64,000 nt of DNA. It comes from Chaetoderma sp. LZ-2023a (Eukaryota; Mollusca; Caudofoveata; Chaetodermatida; Chaetodermatidae). The stretch is from positions 27,772,211 through 27,836,210 of the forward strand of contig CM067363.1 of assembly GCA_034401795.1 (NCBI GenBank), in the 5' to 3' direction. A program made the translations under genes and the position numbers. Positions 33,617 to 44,223 of the stretch are shown here, in pieces (position 1 is the first letter of the stretch; every line of letters starts with the position of its first letter). The notes under the pieces were generated by a model. That model made no database searches. It had not been told where the DNA came from and saw only the letters and a list, made by a program, of their open reading frames with translations.

Positions 33617-34204
33617 GTAATATAGGCAAACCTGTCAATAATTGAGGCTGTAAGAGTTATGTCAGTGTGGTCACATAAGACAGGTGGTCGTTTAATAAAA
33701 CTCATTAGCGTTGTTGAGCAAAATTATAGTGGCCCTTAAAAAAATCACCTCCATTTGGCCCAAAACGCGTTATTAAGCCGATTCTACGCAAATTGTGCTC
33801 TCCTGAGATTGGTGTCTGTATGTGTACCTTTTATCCCCAATCTTCAGTTGATCTTATACAATATCTATCTTTCTGAGATTAACTCCTCGTAAGCCGATTA
33901 GCCAATACCCGTCACCCCCTGCTTGCCTGCTTACGTCAGTGGCAATTTCCATGTATTTATGCAAATGGTGGACATAATGTTGACAAGAGGAGTTACAAAT
34001 AGTAGGACATGTTTGGTGAGGATATATGGGTTATATTTGTAGATCAATAACCTACGAAGACAAAGAATATTGTAGATGTAACATTACCATAATATGAACT
34101 GATGCAAGTATATATTACAGCATTACATGATCGTATGAACATATATATTTTAATATGCATATTCGTTATGTTATTGGATGTAAACGTTTTCAGTCTTCTT
34201 CTTT

Positions 34205-34235
34205 TCGTTCGCTGATCATACCGCCAGTCAACGTT
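34205..34235. repeat. ~30-bp motif shared in inverse orientation with 40,076-40,106
   Basis: CTTTTCGTTCGCTGATCATA continuing to CCGCC here; GGCGGTATGATCAGCGAACG continuing to AAAAG at 40 kb. Surroundings differ. The 40-kb copy lies inside an HP-C element. Confidence 0.7.
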
Positions 34236-34639
34236 TTCAATTAAATGATATGCGTTTTACTGTGCAATAACAGCAAGGCAAACGAGATACAAGAATTCAA
34301 GAATTCAAAGACTTCCTCCAGTTGTTCTTAATATATTATGTAATTGTTTCAAAGTACTGCGTGAACAAACTATATTGATAAGACACCTTTAAGGAATGGA
34401 CAATACGATTATTCTTCAGCATAGCAAACAATTAGTTCGTTGCTAAACATTTGTTTGTGCATCTGATTGGACTGAGCTGATAGAACATAGATTATGTTAG
34501 CATTTATACTACTGACTTAATATCACATTGTGATTCGATGATTTTTAAATAAATAACTGGTGACCATTAGGTATTGGTATCGGTTGGTGCTGGTAGCAGG
34601 AACGAGTTAGAGCAGCGTAGTTTCCAAGATTAACAGCAT

Positions 34640-34888
34640 TGTTCCCTAAACATTTCACAGAGCAGCCGGACAAAGCTGGACTCTGCAGTGGTCTTGAGAA
34701 ATGTTTATTTGCAGGCCAAGATAGGATAATTTTTTTAATATATCACAGGAAAGGCTGGCTCCATGAACGAGCCAGTCATTCCAGTAGGAAATTTGCAAAA
34801 ATAGTCATATCTTGGCCTGAAATTAGGCATTCAATAAGAACATATTTTCATTTTCTTGACCAAATTTAGTCATTAAGCGTTTTATCAC
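34640..34888 (+). mobile_element. HP-B element, degraded
   Basis: CCTAAACATTTCACAG start, GTTTATTTGCAGGCCAAG, hairpin GGCTGGCTCCATGAACGAGC, GTCATTAAGCG end. The terminal TTAA is eroded. Confidence 0.78.
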
Positions 34889-35021
34889 CGTTTCACGAGA
34901 GAGAATAGGATTGACTCTGGATACAACACATTAAGAAACTCAGAAAAATAAGAAAACCGTTTAACCCCCTTGAATTCAAATACCTAAGCATCAGAAGCAT
35001 TTACATTTTTAATAATTATGA

Positions 35022-35122
35022 TGTTGAATATTTTGAAACTAGTTTGACTTGGAGCTGCTACCACATGTGGCAGCAACAGGTTCCTGCCAAATTAGTTTTA
35101 AAATATTTAACAACTTACCTGT
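35022..35122. mobile_element. Worn HP-A-type core shared by both block-k copies
   Basis: Arms TTGAATATTTTGAAACTAG and AATTAGTTTTAAAATATTTA around CTACCACATGTGGCAGC. The partner lies at 56,405-56,515, so this insertion predates the duplication. Confidence 0.75.
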
Positions 35123-35401
35123 AAGGTACCTTAAAATTGTGAATCTTGGAATTCAGGCTGCATATGGTTAAATTTGGTAGAAGGGCGTCACCGTCGACAC
35201 CACATTCTTCCTCTCAAATAATCCCTTCCAAGTACTCATCACATATACGCGTGAAAATGCCTCTGATTCCACTTCGCTATTTCCAAAGCATTATCTTATA
35301 TGTGTTCAGATTAATCTTTCCTGACCAAAGGACTTAGACATATGCCACAGCACGGATATATCATCGTAAGATTGATTTATGGAAGCTTGTTTTCGCCGGG
35401 G

Positions 35402-35617
35402 GTAACCCTTTAACACTCATATCAGCAAAAAATGGCTTCTTTGCGGTTTTGAGAAATGTCCATTTGTAGAACTAGAGAAAAATATTTTTGAAAATTTACC
35501 ACTGGAATGACTGACTCGGTTAACCGAGCCAGTCATTACAGTGACACATTTTCAAAAAATAACCATCTCTTTATCTGTATTAATTATTTTAAACAAATTC
35601 GAGGGTTAAAGGGTCAA
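35402..35617 (+). mobile_element. HP-B element with paralogous empty site
   Basis: TAACCCTTTAACACTC to GAGGGTTAAAGGGTCAAC. Hairpin apex GACTCGGTTAACCGAGCC. At 56,820-56,835 the other copy reads TTAGTTAAGTTTCCATC, an empty TTAA. Confidence 0.85.
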
Positions 35618-35857
35618 CTTCCCATCAGAAAGAACAACAATTGTTGCGGTGACATAGTTTGACAAGTAATCGGAACTTAGTTTGGTATTGATTTTCTGAA
35701 TTGGAAACTGGATGTTTTTTCCGATTGATAGATGGCCTGCATTGAGAGATTGGCATGGTAATGTTTTATAGGTCCTATTTATCCTTCTATCAACAAATCA
35801 TCTTTAAAAATTAGCGCTATTTGTCTATAAACTACGAAGAGCTTTTGTAATATGTAT

Positions 35858-36455
35858 GTATTTGATTTGTATAGCGCCAATTCCGGACTAAACCGCTCAT
35901 ATGCGCCTTGCAGGATTGACAATACCCTCTTTGAAACAGGTGGGTTTTAACAATGATTTTTAAAAGGCTCTATTTTGTTTTACAGGTTTCTTATATGAGA
36001 TGGAAGGCTGTTCCAAAATTTGGGTTCAGCTCTTGAAAAGGCACGATCTCCGCTCGTTGAGTTGGAAGGCGGTATGGCGCATAGCATCTCCGCGCTCGAG
36101 GGCTCTAGGTGGCGCTCTTTGAACAATTATTGATTTCAAGTATGGAGGTGCGAGGTTATGTACACATTTAAATACTAGATGGGCGATCTTGTAGACGATT
36201 CGATCCCTGATCGACAACCAGTGTAATATTCTGAGGACGGGTGTGATGCGGTCGTGTAGCATTGTACAAGTGATCATTCTGACTGCTGTATCTAGGACTC
36301 TTTACAGCCGATATAACTGACAGGATGTTATTCCTGCCAACAAAGAGTTCCCATACTCTAGCCGAGGTGTTATCGTGGTGTGGACTAACAGATTGACTGC
36401 ACTGTCACCGAGCAGCGTTCTGATCTTCATATTTAGTCTCCTTTGAATTGTTACA
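35858..36455 (-). mobile_element. 5'-truncated non-LTR retrotransposon (CR1/L2-like tail)
   Basis: About 600 bp on the minus strand: the C-terminal part of a reverse-transcriptase ORF, followed by a 3' tail ending in GGCGCTATACAAATC, the kind of GCGCTATA terminus known from CR1/L2-type LINEs. The paralogous block k copy (57,060-57,090) runs through without it, so it arrived after the duplication. No poly-A tail or clear target duplication was seen. The clade is inferred from a short fragment. Confidence 0.85.
35955..36455 (-). pseudogene. Non-LTR reverse transcriptase C-terminus, broken
   Basis: Motifs in order: TTITPRLEYGNSLLAG, then RVLDTAVR, ITPVLRILHWL, VFKCVHNLAPPYL, and in another frame GDRAF followed by FWNSLPSHIRNL. 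This is the thumb and post-RT region of CR1/L2-like LINEs. An in-frame stop lies at about 36,302 (probably CAA to TAA), and a frameshift near 36,060 precedes GDRAF. The catalytic palm (YxDD) is absent through 5' truncation. Confidence 0.88.
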
Positions 36456-37003
36456 TTGTGCCTGCTTAAACCGTTCTTGCAAGTCTCTTTCCGCTTCGTA
36501 TCTTTCCTGAATTCTGAAACATTATTCTCTAACGCATAGTATTTCATATATGTATTATTAATGATTGCTAGCAATTCGCAACACCAATATTTCGTCGAGG
36601 AAATCAATGTAAGCACGATGACTAAATGTAATGATTTATGCATCTATGATATCGTATTGCAACAGCCAAAGGTCATATAAGATAGTGTTATGTCTGCGAT
36701 CCCAGGCAACCTGATTTAACGACTGTCTATTTTTTGACTAAGGCAGATGATTGAATGTGTTGGATTGATGGGATTCTCATCGGGTTATAATAGATTTTGT
36801 TCTATAAGGAATAACATTTTTCAATCCCTGGAGAACACAGTTTCTAGCAGCTTCCATTAACTTCCTAATATTGAGGTCACGCTAAGAGTGGGCAATGTGT
36901 TATTTATATGCCTAGAAAACTTAGTGATAGACAAAGAGAGCTCGCTGGATAACTAACGAAAAAAGGAGTGCAGTTCCTAGAGTAATGCTTAATATTAACA
37001 TCA

Positions 37004-37064
37004 CCACACACACCCACCCCACCCCCACCCCACCACCCACAAACCCCACACCCCACCCACCGCT
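37004..37064. repeat. C-rich (CCCCA)n tract
   Basis: CACACCCACCCCACCCC-type sequence, about 60 bp, strongly strand-asymmetric. It lies just before the HP-A at 37,104. Confidence 0.88.
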
Positions 37065-37103
37065 TGTTTCACTAGCACCTCAACGCTCTACATATTCTGC
37101 ATA

Positions 37104-37493
37104 CAATTGGTCAACTATCATTTGATGTCATATGACATCACAATCAACTACGTGACGTGTAGGATGATGTCGTTATCATGACCTCATGAATGACTCGATT
37201 TAGTCCGTTTTAAACGCTTAATAGTCCGACGCGTTGTACTAATTGTACGTCTTTTCGATTTAATATATATGCTGTCGAATGCTTTGAAACTAATTTGACT
37301 GGGAGTTGTTGCTGCCTATGGCAGCAACAGCACCCAGGCAAATTAGTTTCAAGATATTCAACAGCTTACCTGTATAGTCTTCTAGAAATTGATAGTCAGG
37401 GAGTTCAGGGATCGATCTATCCCAACACAGGCCAAGTGTGGGAGGAGCTTAGCTAGAGATGGGCGGGGCATAGCTAAAACTGGAACGGGCAAT
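37104..37493 (-). mobile_element. HP-A element, complete hairpin
   Basis: Flanks read CAATTGG on the left and CAATTGG on the right. Left arm ATGTCATATGACATCAC and GACGTGTAGGATGATGTCG; hairpin 37,273-37,362 with apex CTGCCTATGGCAGC; end AAACTGGAACGGGCAATT. The left 10-15 bp are rearranged. Confidence 0.88.
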
Positions 37494-37965
37494 TGGTACA
37501 CTATAGTGACAGACGTTTCGATTTACGTGACAGGGTTATAGCTCATTTCTTTATGATGCCGGTTAACTAGCGACGTAACTGATTGTGATATCATCTACAC
37601 GAGTGTCAGATTGGATCCCTCTACAGCTAGTATGCTGAACTAGCTACTCAGAGTAGATTGGAATGGGGTGGGGTGGGTAGGGGGTCCAGAAAAGCACATT
37701 TCCCTGTTGGTGACGTAATTTATCTCTGGCTTATGTAAACATGTCCTCTCTTTAGCCTAACACGGTGCATATATGATTTATACCATGACATTATATTTGA
37801 CATAACCTGTTTACTATCTGTGCCCTCTAGATAACAAGCGCATTAGCTCGACCCATTTATGAAATACAAAGTCAAACTCTTGGTGAAAACCTTCAGAATC
37901 ATATTAGACGATCTCTGGTTATGGCCAATTTATCTCTGATATTTCAGCATATGATTCAAAGGTGC

Positions 37966-38118
37966 ATATTCACACCAAACTGCGTGAAAATAAAATTTGT
38001 TTAAATTGTGTAATTTTATAGGCTGAAATTATGTCACTAGAAGCATATAAAAGTACACAATTTTAACAATTTTATTTTCAAGTATTTAGTGTGAATATGC
38101 TTATATGCACCTTTAAGA
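37966..38118. mobile_element. HP-D element, short form
   Basis: AAAGGTGCATATTCACACC and GTGAAAATAAAATTTG on the left; CAATTTTATTTTCAAGTAT and GTGTGAATATGCTTATATGC with CACCTTT on the right. Arms of about 50 bp with about 50 bp between them. The paralogue near 59,245 lacks it. Confidence 0.78.
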
Positions 38119-38170
38119 GTGATCCCCTTTCTCTATTGTCCTTTCTCGTTGGCATGCAAACGTATTGTCA

Positions 38171-38582
38171 TTAACCCACCTTGTGTCAAAGTTCTACTTA
38201 TAACAAATAGCCCTTTAATGGTCAAGATTTTTCAGGAAAATTTTAATTTTTACAATTAAATTTACAAAAATAACTTTCTGTTGTCGCGCAAATAGACATT
38301 GCTCAAGACCACTACAGGTGCTGTTTTCTTGGCCGGCTTGACCATTAAAATGGTCAAGAAAATCAATTTGTTTTCTTAGCTAGCATCTATTTGTCGTCTG
38401 AAAGAAGACTATTATTGGAAATTTACCACTTGAGTGACTGGCTCGGTTACCGAGCCAGTCATTCCAGTGGTAAATTTTCAAAAATCATATTCTCGTGGAG
38501 GAGAAAATGGACATTCCTTAAGACGACTACATAGTTCAGTTTTGGCGGTCTTGACCATTACGTTAACACAAGAGGGGCTAAA
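38171..38582 (+). mobile_element. HP-BL element
   Basis: TTAACCCACCTTGTGTCAAAG left, CGTTAACACAAGAGGGGCTAA right. The internal motif TTGACCATTAAAATGGTCAAG is itself a palindrome. The hairpin CTGGCTCGGTTACCGAGCC is intact. Confidence 0.85.
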
Positions 38583-39027
38583 TAGCCGGGCAATATCATA
38601 TAGGGCATTTCCCCCATGGTATGTCGCCAAGAATCGGGCTCAAATGACGCATAACTAAGTTCTCCGAGGAAGAATTGTAATCTGACTGCGTCAGCTTACA
38701 ATTGTTTGTTTGCCATAAACAAAAATAAGTTACCCGAGGATTACTCATGAGAATTTATTTGAAATTGTGAAACATGTTTCCTAATTAGTTCATTAAAAAA
38801 AACTGTTTCTAGAATTGCAAAGCGAATGAGTGGCCCATTCTCTGATCTACTATTAATCTAGTTCGATCACATGTCTTCTAACATACATTCCTAAGATTGT
38901 TATGTACTTAGCCGATCCTTAAAACATCAATAATTCCCACTAAGTAGGTAGAAGCGCACATTTCTCTACGTAATTACCCAAATGACTATAATAGAAACGG
39001 CTGGCAAAACATATTATTTTCAGCTTG

Positions 39028-39124
39028 TTAAATTTTCAAAAATAGTCGTCACTTGGCCTGCAAATAGACATTTAATAAGCACATATTTGGAAATTTTGAC
39101 ACAAATTAGTCATTAAAGTGTTAA
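39028..39124 (+). mobile_element. HP-B right-half fragment
   Basis: TTAAATTTTCAAAAATAGTC, CTTGGCCTGCAAATAGAC, GTCATTAAAGTGTTAA. It begins at the inner part of the right arm. Confidence 0.85.
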
Positions 39125-39320
39125 AATGGAACAGCAGACTACAGATCCATCAATACACAGAGGAATGAATGCACGAACGTGCATATGCGTGAATAAATCA
39201 GCCAAAATATACGCCCACTTGGGGAAAACGAGCGCACACACGACGGCACACGCGCACGCGCAGACAAGAACACACACGTACACCCGCAATGCCACACATC
39301 AACAGCCACAAACTATTGTT
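39125..39320. repeat. CA/CG-rich low-complexity stretch, copy 1
   Basis: GCACACACGACGGCACACGC and CACACACGTACACCCGC. The block partner at 60,739-60,960 has a longer ACGC/GA array. The His/Thr and Cys/Val frames are artefacts. Confidence 0.75.
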
Positions 39321-39724
39321 AATGAAGGGGTCCAGTGTATACGTCAACCATATAACGTCAGAATCAACTACGTAACGTGTAGAATGATGTCATAAATAAG
39401 TACGTTATGAATGGCGTAGCTAAGTTCGTCACGGACGTTTAATTGATGACGGACTAAGCATTGTTGTACGGATTGTATGTCTTTATTATTTAATAAACAT
39501 GCTCTTGAATATTTTGAAACTAATTAGACTCGGTGCTGTTGTTACTATAGGCAGCAACAGCAACAAGTCAAATTAGTTTCAAAATATTCAACAGCTTACA
39601 TGCATAGTTATCTGGAAATTGATATTCAGGGAGTTCAGGGATCGATCGATCCCAACACGGGTGAAGTGTGGGTGGAGCTTAGCTAATGATGGGCGGGGCA
39701 TGGCTAAAACTAGATTCCTTCATT
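39321..39724 (-). mobile_element. HP-A element, complete hairpin
   Basis: AATGAAGGGGTCCAGTG to AAAACTAGATTCCTTCATT: both ends are of the HP-A2 type. Hairpin 39,505-39,594. The TGACGTCA sites have decayed (TAACGTCAG, TGATGTCAT). Confidence 0.87.
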
Positions 39725-40009
39725 ATGTTATCGTATCTACAGCAGAATTTATATAAAGGTAACACCAGTTTTCGAAAGGAGTGTTTAATGGCGGACAACT
39801 GTTTGGGCAATTTACTAAAGCCCAAATATCCTATAATTTTAAATACTAGCATTTACATCTAGATCGTGTCCACATATGCCTAGATACATGTATCGCGGAA
39901 TCGTATTTGTGAAAACACCGCGGCAAGCTGAAGCGAGCGATGTGTTCGGTTACTTCAATAATCAATTCGGTGCTTAGTTGTGCAACGGTAAAGAAATAAT
40001 TAACCCTAC

Positions 40010-40276
40010 CACACTGATGTCAATATTCTATCTTTTACTGTGTCAATGATCATGTCGATAGTCACTTACAGGATTGGCGGTATGATCAGCGAACGAAAAG
40101 AAGAACTGTGTCAATAGCAAAGGAACTGGTATACGTTTTTCAACAATTTTGGTGGAAGATGGTACTGTCTACGACAGCAACACCTTCCACCAAATTTGTT
40201 GAAAAATGAACACCAGTTCATCTTAGAATTTAATTTAAATTAGTAAATCTTGATATCAGAGCGGTAAGGGTCAGGA
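40010..40276. mobile_element. HP-C hairpin MITE
   Basis: TTAACCCTACCACACTGATG to TTGATATCAGAGCGGTAAGGG. Central hairpin TTTTTCAACAATTTTGGTGG / CCACCAAATTTGTTGAAAAA with apex TGTCTACGACAGC. The empty paralogue near 61,632 reads CATTAAGGACAATG, consistent with insertion at TTAA. Confidence 0.82.
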
Positions 40277-40734
40277 ACAATGTGCCACTCAGATTTCTAA
40301 CATTTGCTAGCGATTTCGATACAACGATGGCTTGTTCTGCCTGATGGCAACCTCTCGTTTAACACACGACCTCTTCAATTCTGATTTGCTTCAGGGAGGA
40401 TTGGTTGTCAATGCAACAATTTTCATTAATGTGGCTGTAAATTGCATGATGAGTGTGGATGGAAATATCCTTTGGCAGAGTTTTTCCCGATTTGAACGAA
40501 TAGTCTAGGTAAGATTCAGACTTTAGCGAGCAACATCTTATCCATATAGTGCATTCAGATATGCATAGTGGCTTTTGTAAAATTCATTAACGAATCTAAT
40601 TTAAGAACTGTGTCCTGGAAATGCTCCGAACCGAACAGCTTTCTATTGATTTATAGGAGAGCGCAGTAATAGAACACATGTGAATACCATGTAAACTCGC
40701 CAAGCCGTTTGGAGTAACAAGTTGAATAGAAAAA

Positions 40735-40832
40735 CATACAGACAGACGGATAGACAGATGGATAGACTTTTGATAAACTTTATCGAGGGATGGATGGACA
40801 GACAGGCAGACATATAGACAGACAGAAAGACA

Positions 40833-40894
<62 letters not shown>

Positions 40895-40898
40895 CGGG

Positions 40899-40941
<43 letters not shown>

Positions 40942-40955
40942 ACAGACAGACAGAC
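40735..40955. repeat. (CAGA)n/(CAGG)n microsatellite
   Basis: GACA/GATA-rich lead (40,735-40,835), clean GGCA tetramers (40,837-40,938) with one GGCG, then GACA again. The Pro-Ala-Cys-Leu frames are artefacts. Not present at the paralogue near 62,040. Confidence 0.96.
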
Positions 40956-41362
40956 ATCGTGTGTGCGTGCGTGTATGTGCATGTGGATGCGCGTGTGCGT
41001 GCGGCTGTGGGGCCGGTGGGCTGGAGAACGTGTGGGCAGACAGAGTTATAACTGCTGCGACTGCGAAAGATTATCATTGCCTATCCTTGGCATTGCACTT
41101 TTCGACTTGACGAGACTGGATTACATGTGGCTTCGAAAAAATAATACCGAAGATGTTGAACCTATTTTGAGCGGAATGTGTTGCTGCCTTATGTTATAGG
41201 CTAGACATGTGTCTGCTTAGACACGAATACATTGTGGCGTGGTTGAAGGATGGGTGAGTGAGGTGTGGTGCCATGGTGCGTACTGGCTGGTCACGTTTGT
41301 ACAATGGGTGAATTCATATTGAATTATGAGACACTGATTTAACTCTTTCATAATTCCAACGA

Positions 41363-41703
41363 AATGGAGGGATCTGATCGGTGTATAAGGGTCTGACGTC
41401 ATAATCGAATACGTCACATGTTAGCTGCTGCAACAAACAAAATCTAAGAAACTCCGTTACGAAAATAAGAATTGTATGCCTCTATGACGAATTTACAATT
41501 TAACAAACATTCTCTTAAACACTTTAAAAGTAATTTGACTGGGAGATGATGCTGCCTACAGCACCACAACAAATTAGTTTCAAAATATTCAGTAGCTTAC
41601 CCTTATATCCCTTGAATAGTTTCAAATCGATTCCAACACATGTTAAAAGTGGGCGGAGCATAACGATAAATGGCTACGCATAGCTAAAAATTGATTCCTT
41701 AAT
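41363..41703 (-). mobile_element. HP-A2 element
   Basis: AATGGAGGGATCTGATCGG, CTGACGTCATAATCG, ACAATTTAACAAAC, weak core, GTTTCAAATCGATTCC, AAAATTGATTCCTTAATT. The orthologous HP-A2 is at 62,487, with extra HP-A elements on both sides there. Confidence 0.85.
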
Positions 41704-41977
41704 TGTCTTTAAAGACACATGTCTGTTCAAATGAATCAAGAAATAGAATTTATAACGCCACGGCTGCCGGAGTAATGAATCGAATTACATGTGCCGAGTC
41801 GTCTAATTTTACTACAGTATGTGATGTGATTACGTGATTGATTTGAGCAAAGACTAAAGCGCGGAGACACCAGTCATTAGGGGACAGAATGAAGTATCGC
41901 AATCACTCATGACTCCAACATCAGTTGTCCGATTTTCTTGCGGTGGGTTGCTATAAAGTGGCTGTAGAATACGATGC
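41704..41977. repeat. Segmental duplication block n, copy 1
   Basis: Partner of 63,279-63,540: TGTCTGTTCAAATGAAT, GTAATGAA, CTAATTTTACTACAGT, CAGTTGTCCGATTT. It ends where HP-A inserts at 41,978; the partner is uninterrupted (GATGCAACCCCTC). Confidence 0.85.
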
Positions 41978-42308
41978 AATCGCCTTTACCAGTTTTAGCC
42001 ATGCCCCACCCATCTCTAGCTAAGCTCCACCCACACATCGCTTGTGTTTCGATGGATCTATCCCTGAGCCACCTGACTATCAATTAACAGACAACTATAC
42101 AGGTAAGCGGTTGAATATTTTGAAACCAATTTAACTGGGTTCTGTTGCTGCCTATGGCATATGCCTATGGCACCAACAGCGCCCAGTCAATTTAATTTCA
42201 AAATATTGAAAGCATATTTATTAAATAGTAAAAACATACAATTCGTACAACAACGATTAGTCCCTCATCAAGTAATCGTTCCTGACGAACTGATCTACGT
42301 CATTCATG
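41978..42308 (+). mobile_element. HP-A element, right end missing
   Basis: AATCGCCTTTACCAGTTTTAGCC, hairpin with duplicated apex (TGCCTATGGCATATGCCTATG), then ends inside the right arm at GATCTACGTCATTCATG. The terminal TGACGTCA segment is lost. Confidence 0.87.
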
Positions 42309-42430
42309 CAGCTGCTGACTATTTTGAAACACATTTCTAGCTGTTAAGCAGTCTAAGTGCTGCAGTTCGTGGCTTAGCCACCAATAGCTTTCAGTCAAAG
42401 TGTTTTCAAAATATTCAGCACATCCAGAGT
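42309..42430. mobile_element. Divergent HP-A-type core
   Basis: GCTGACTATTTTGAAACAC and GTGTTTTCAAAATATTCAGC around a palindromic CTGCAGTTCGTGGCTTAGCC region. Closest to the worn core at 8,120. Confidence 0.6.
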
Positions 42431-42624
42431 TAAACACCGTGGAAAATGTAGACTGCAGAAACCCAGCACGCGGACAGTTAGCTGAGTTTTGAGAACAGTT
42501 AAGATTAATACGTATTGTCCTGTTGTCAATGTAATAGAACATTTTGTTATTCGTGGTTCACCTGGTTTTCTTGCTTGAATGTCAGAATTATGCCATTTCC
42601 CTACATTATGAGGGCAATAGATGT

Positions 42625-42851
42625 TTAACCCCTTAATCCTTAAATTCTTTCATTTCTCATAGAAAATGTCCATTTGCTGACCGAGAGAAGATTATTTTTG
42701 GAAATGTATCACCGGAACGGCTGACTCGGTTATCGAGCCAGTCATTCCGGTGATACATTTTCAAAAATATTCTTCTCTTGGTCTGCAAATGGACATTTCT
42801 CAAACCCACTGCAGAAGCCGGTTTTGGCTGATATGGGTGTTAAATGGTTAA
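42625..42851 (+). mobile_element. HP-B hairpin MITE, full length
   Basis: TTAACCCCTTAATCC to GGTGTTAAATGGTTAA. Hairpin arms are almost perfect: GTATCACCGGAACGGCTGAC to GTCATTCCGGTGATACATT. The right flank keeps CACTGCAGAAGCCGGTTTTG. Confidence 0.9.
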
Positions 42852-44069
42852 TTTGTATTGGGCTAGTTTTTCTCCATCACTAAATCGCTAATCTCGCCTC
42901 ATCCGTCATTTCCTTCTCACGTATGCTCTCCACAATCTAAAAATAGAGGCGTGGCTTCTACACCTCTAATGTATTGAACGGCCATCTTATTACGTCATCA
43001 CAACGACAAAACTGTTACACAGACTCCACTTCGGCGACCAGACATGTCGGGACCCAGCCCATCTCCGTAACAGATTGTAAAAGGAACACTATGGATCGTG
43101 TTGATTTTGGTATCATCTTAACCTCTGTATCAGTAGCTTAATAAGAATTAAAATGGACTTGATCCTCCCAGTGGTTCGTGTGATATCGCTATCCACGCAA
43201 CGTCAGCAAATTATTGACCTCATTTTGTGTGCGACAGACAGATTTGAATTTTACGACAAATTCAGAGTGACTATTTTTCTGTTAACTACTTGTCATACAG
43301 ACTACTATAGGCTTTATATCATCTCGTTTTACGTGAATTAATATTGTCTGGTATGAGGAGAGTAGCGCTCGTGTCCTTTTAAGTTTCATTTCTCTCTACC
43401 ACCATATTCTGGTGGAAATCACTACGCCAATGGCTAATCAATACAGACGAGATACTTTTCTCGATCTCGAATCGAAGGAGATCTCGCGAGATACGGATGT
43501 GCACTCTAGTCACATTTCGCCTTCTGCCTCATACAACATACATCATCCGTGTTGTCCGTCAATAGAGATCCTAGGATCCGATGTCTCGGTCAAGCTTAAA
43601 AATCTAATACTCTTAGACAACCGTAACTATGGAACACGTTGGCCCGACTTCCGGTGACGTAGTTCAGTAAAATGAAACTGCGCATTTGCGGAGGAGGTGA
43701 CGCAGACGATCTTCAGCATATATAGCCTCCAAAAGTGAGTAAATAATCGTTTGATAATTGGAAGAGAAATTGAAAAGACCCAAATGTATATAATTTTATC
43801 AGAAATAAATTTGTATTGGCTATATTAATCTGACACGTTATTTGACAACGTAATTAGAATTAGTAACAAAAACATATTAGTTTGGAGACTATGATAAAAT
43901 ACTGAACTGAAATTGCGCAGTTGAGTGTCATATGCATTCTACGCTTATTAGATGTTTATGCACACAAGCAATTTAATGATGTAAAAAAAAACTACGTCAC
44001 ATATTTACTGACATTATTATAATACTCATATCATAATTATAGGCGCCGAAAATTGAAAAATCAGTCACA
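42852..44069. other. Single-copy region with a promoter-like patch
   Basis: I find no partner for this stretch inside the window. An 81-codon frame at 43,412-43,657 has no motif I recognise. Its end overlaps the promoter-like patch at 43,640. Confidence 0.5.
43640..43745 (+). promoter_or_regulatory. Promoter-like patch (ETS, CRE-like and NRF1-like motifs, candidate 5' splice site)
   Basis: CGACTTCCGGTGACGTAG combines an ETS core (TTCCGG) with a CRE-like TGACGTA. It is followed by CTGCGCATTTGCGG (weak NRF1-like), GGTGACGCAG, then CATATATAGCC and AAAAGTGAGTAAAT, a good U1-type donor. The arrangement resembles a short animal first exon, but nothing downstream confirms a gene. Confidence 0.25.
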
Positions 44070-44165
44070 GAAATTGTACAAATTGTATGTCTTTGACAGA
44101 TTTGCAAATTACTAAGCATTCTGCTGAAAATAATTTTACTGGGAGCTATTGCTGCCATAGATATC
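44070..44165 (-). mobile_element. HP-A2 left-half fragment
   Basis: GTACAAATTGTATGTCTTTG, GCAAATTACTAAGCATTCTG, AATTTTACTGGGAGC and ATTGCTGCCATAG. It stops at the apex. Confidence 0.75.
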
Positions 44166-44223
44166 TACGTCATTTGTTTTTTACGCCAGCTAATAAGTGC
44201 AATATTAAGATTATGGCGTCAGA

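Larger units (their letters stand above)
33617..37103. repeat. Segmental duplication block k, copy 1
   Basis: Partner of 54,860-57,596. Landmarks: GTAACATTACCATAATATGA, ATTTATGCAAATGG, GGTCACGCTAAGAGTGGGC and TGTGTTATTTATATGCC. Private gains here are two HP-B copies and the non-LTR element at 35,858. Block-k sequence from 36,530-36,660 also recurs at 63,869-64,000. Confidence 0.83.
37494..39027. repeat. Segmental duplication block l, copy 1
   Basis: Partner of 58,375-60,660. Strong match: CATGACATTATATTTGACAT, AACAAGCGCATTAGCTCGAC, GGTATGTCGCCAAGAATC, TTCGATCACATG. Private insertions here: HP-D and HP-BL. Confidence 0.84.
39725..41362. repeat. Segmental duplication block m, copy 1
   Basis: Partner of 61,366-62,075: TCGTATCTACAG, GTAACACCAGTTTTC, GACATTTGC / CATTTGCTAGCGATTTCG, GCTCCGA and ATTGATTTAT. 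Private here: the HP-C element and the CAGG array with 41,000-41,360 sequence. Confidence 0.8.

Noticed and set aside
40596-41110. Cys-Leu-Pro-Ala frames on the minus strand
   Set aside because: Translation of the (CAGG)n array; no signal peptide or domain, and absent from the paralogue.
43412-43657. 81-codon frame in the single-copy region
   Set aside because: No recognisable motif, no paralogue for a conservation test, and its 3' end overlaps the promoter-like patch. Left as unassigned.
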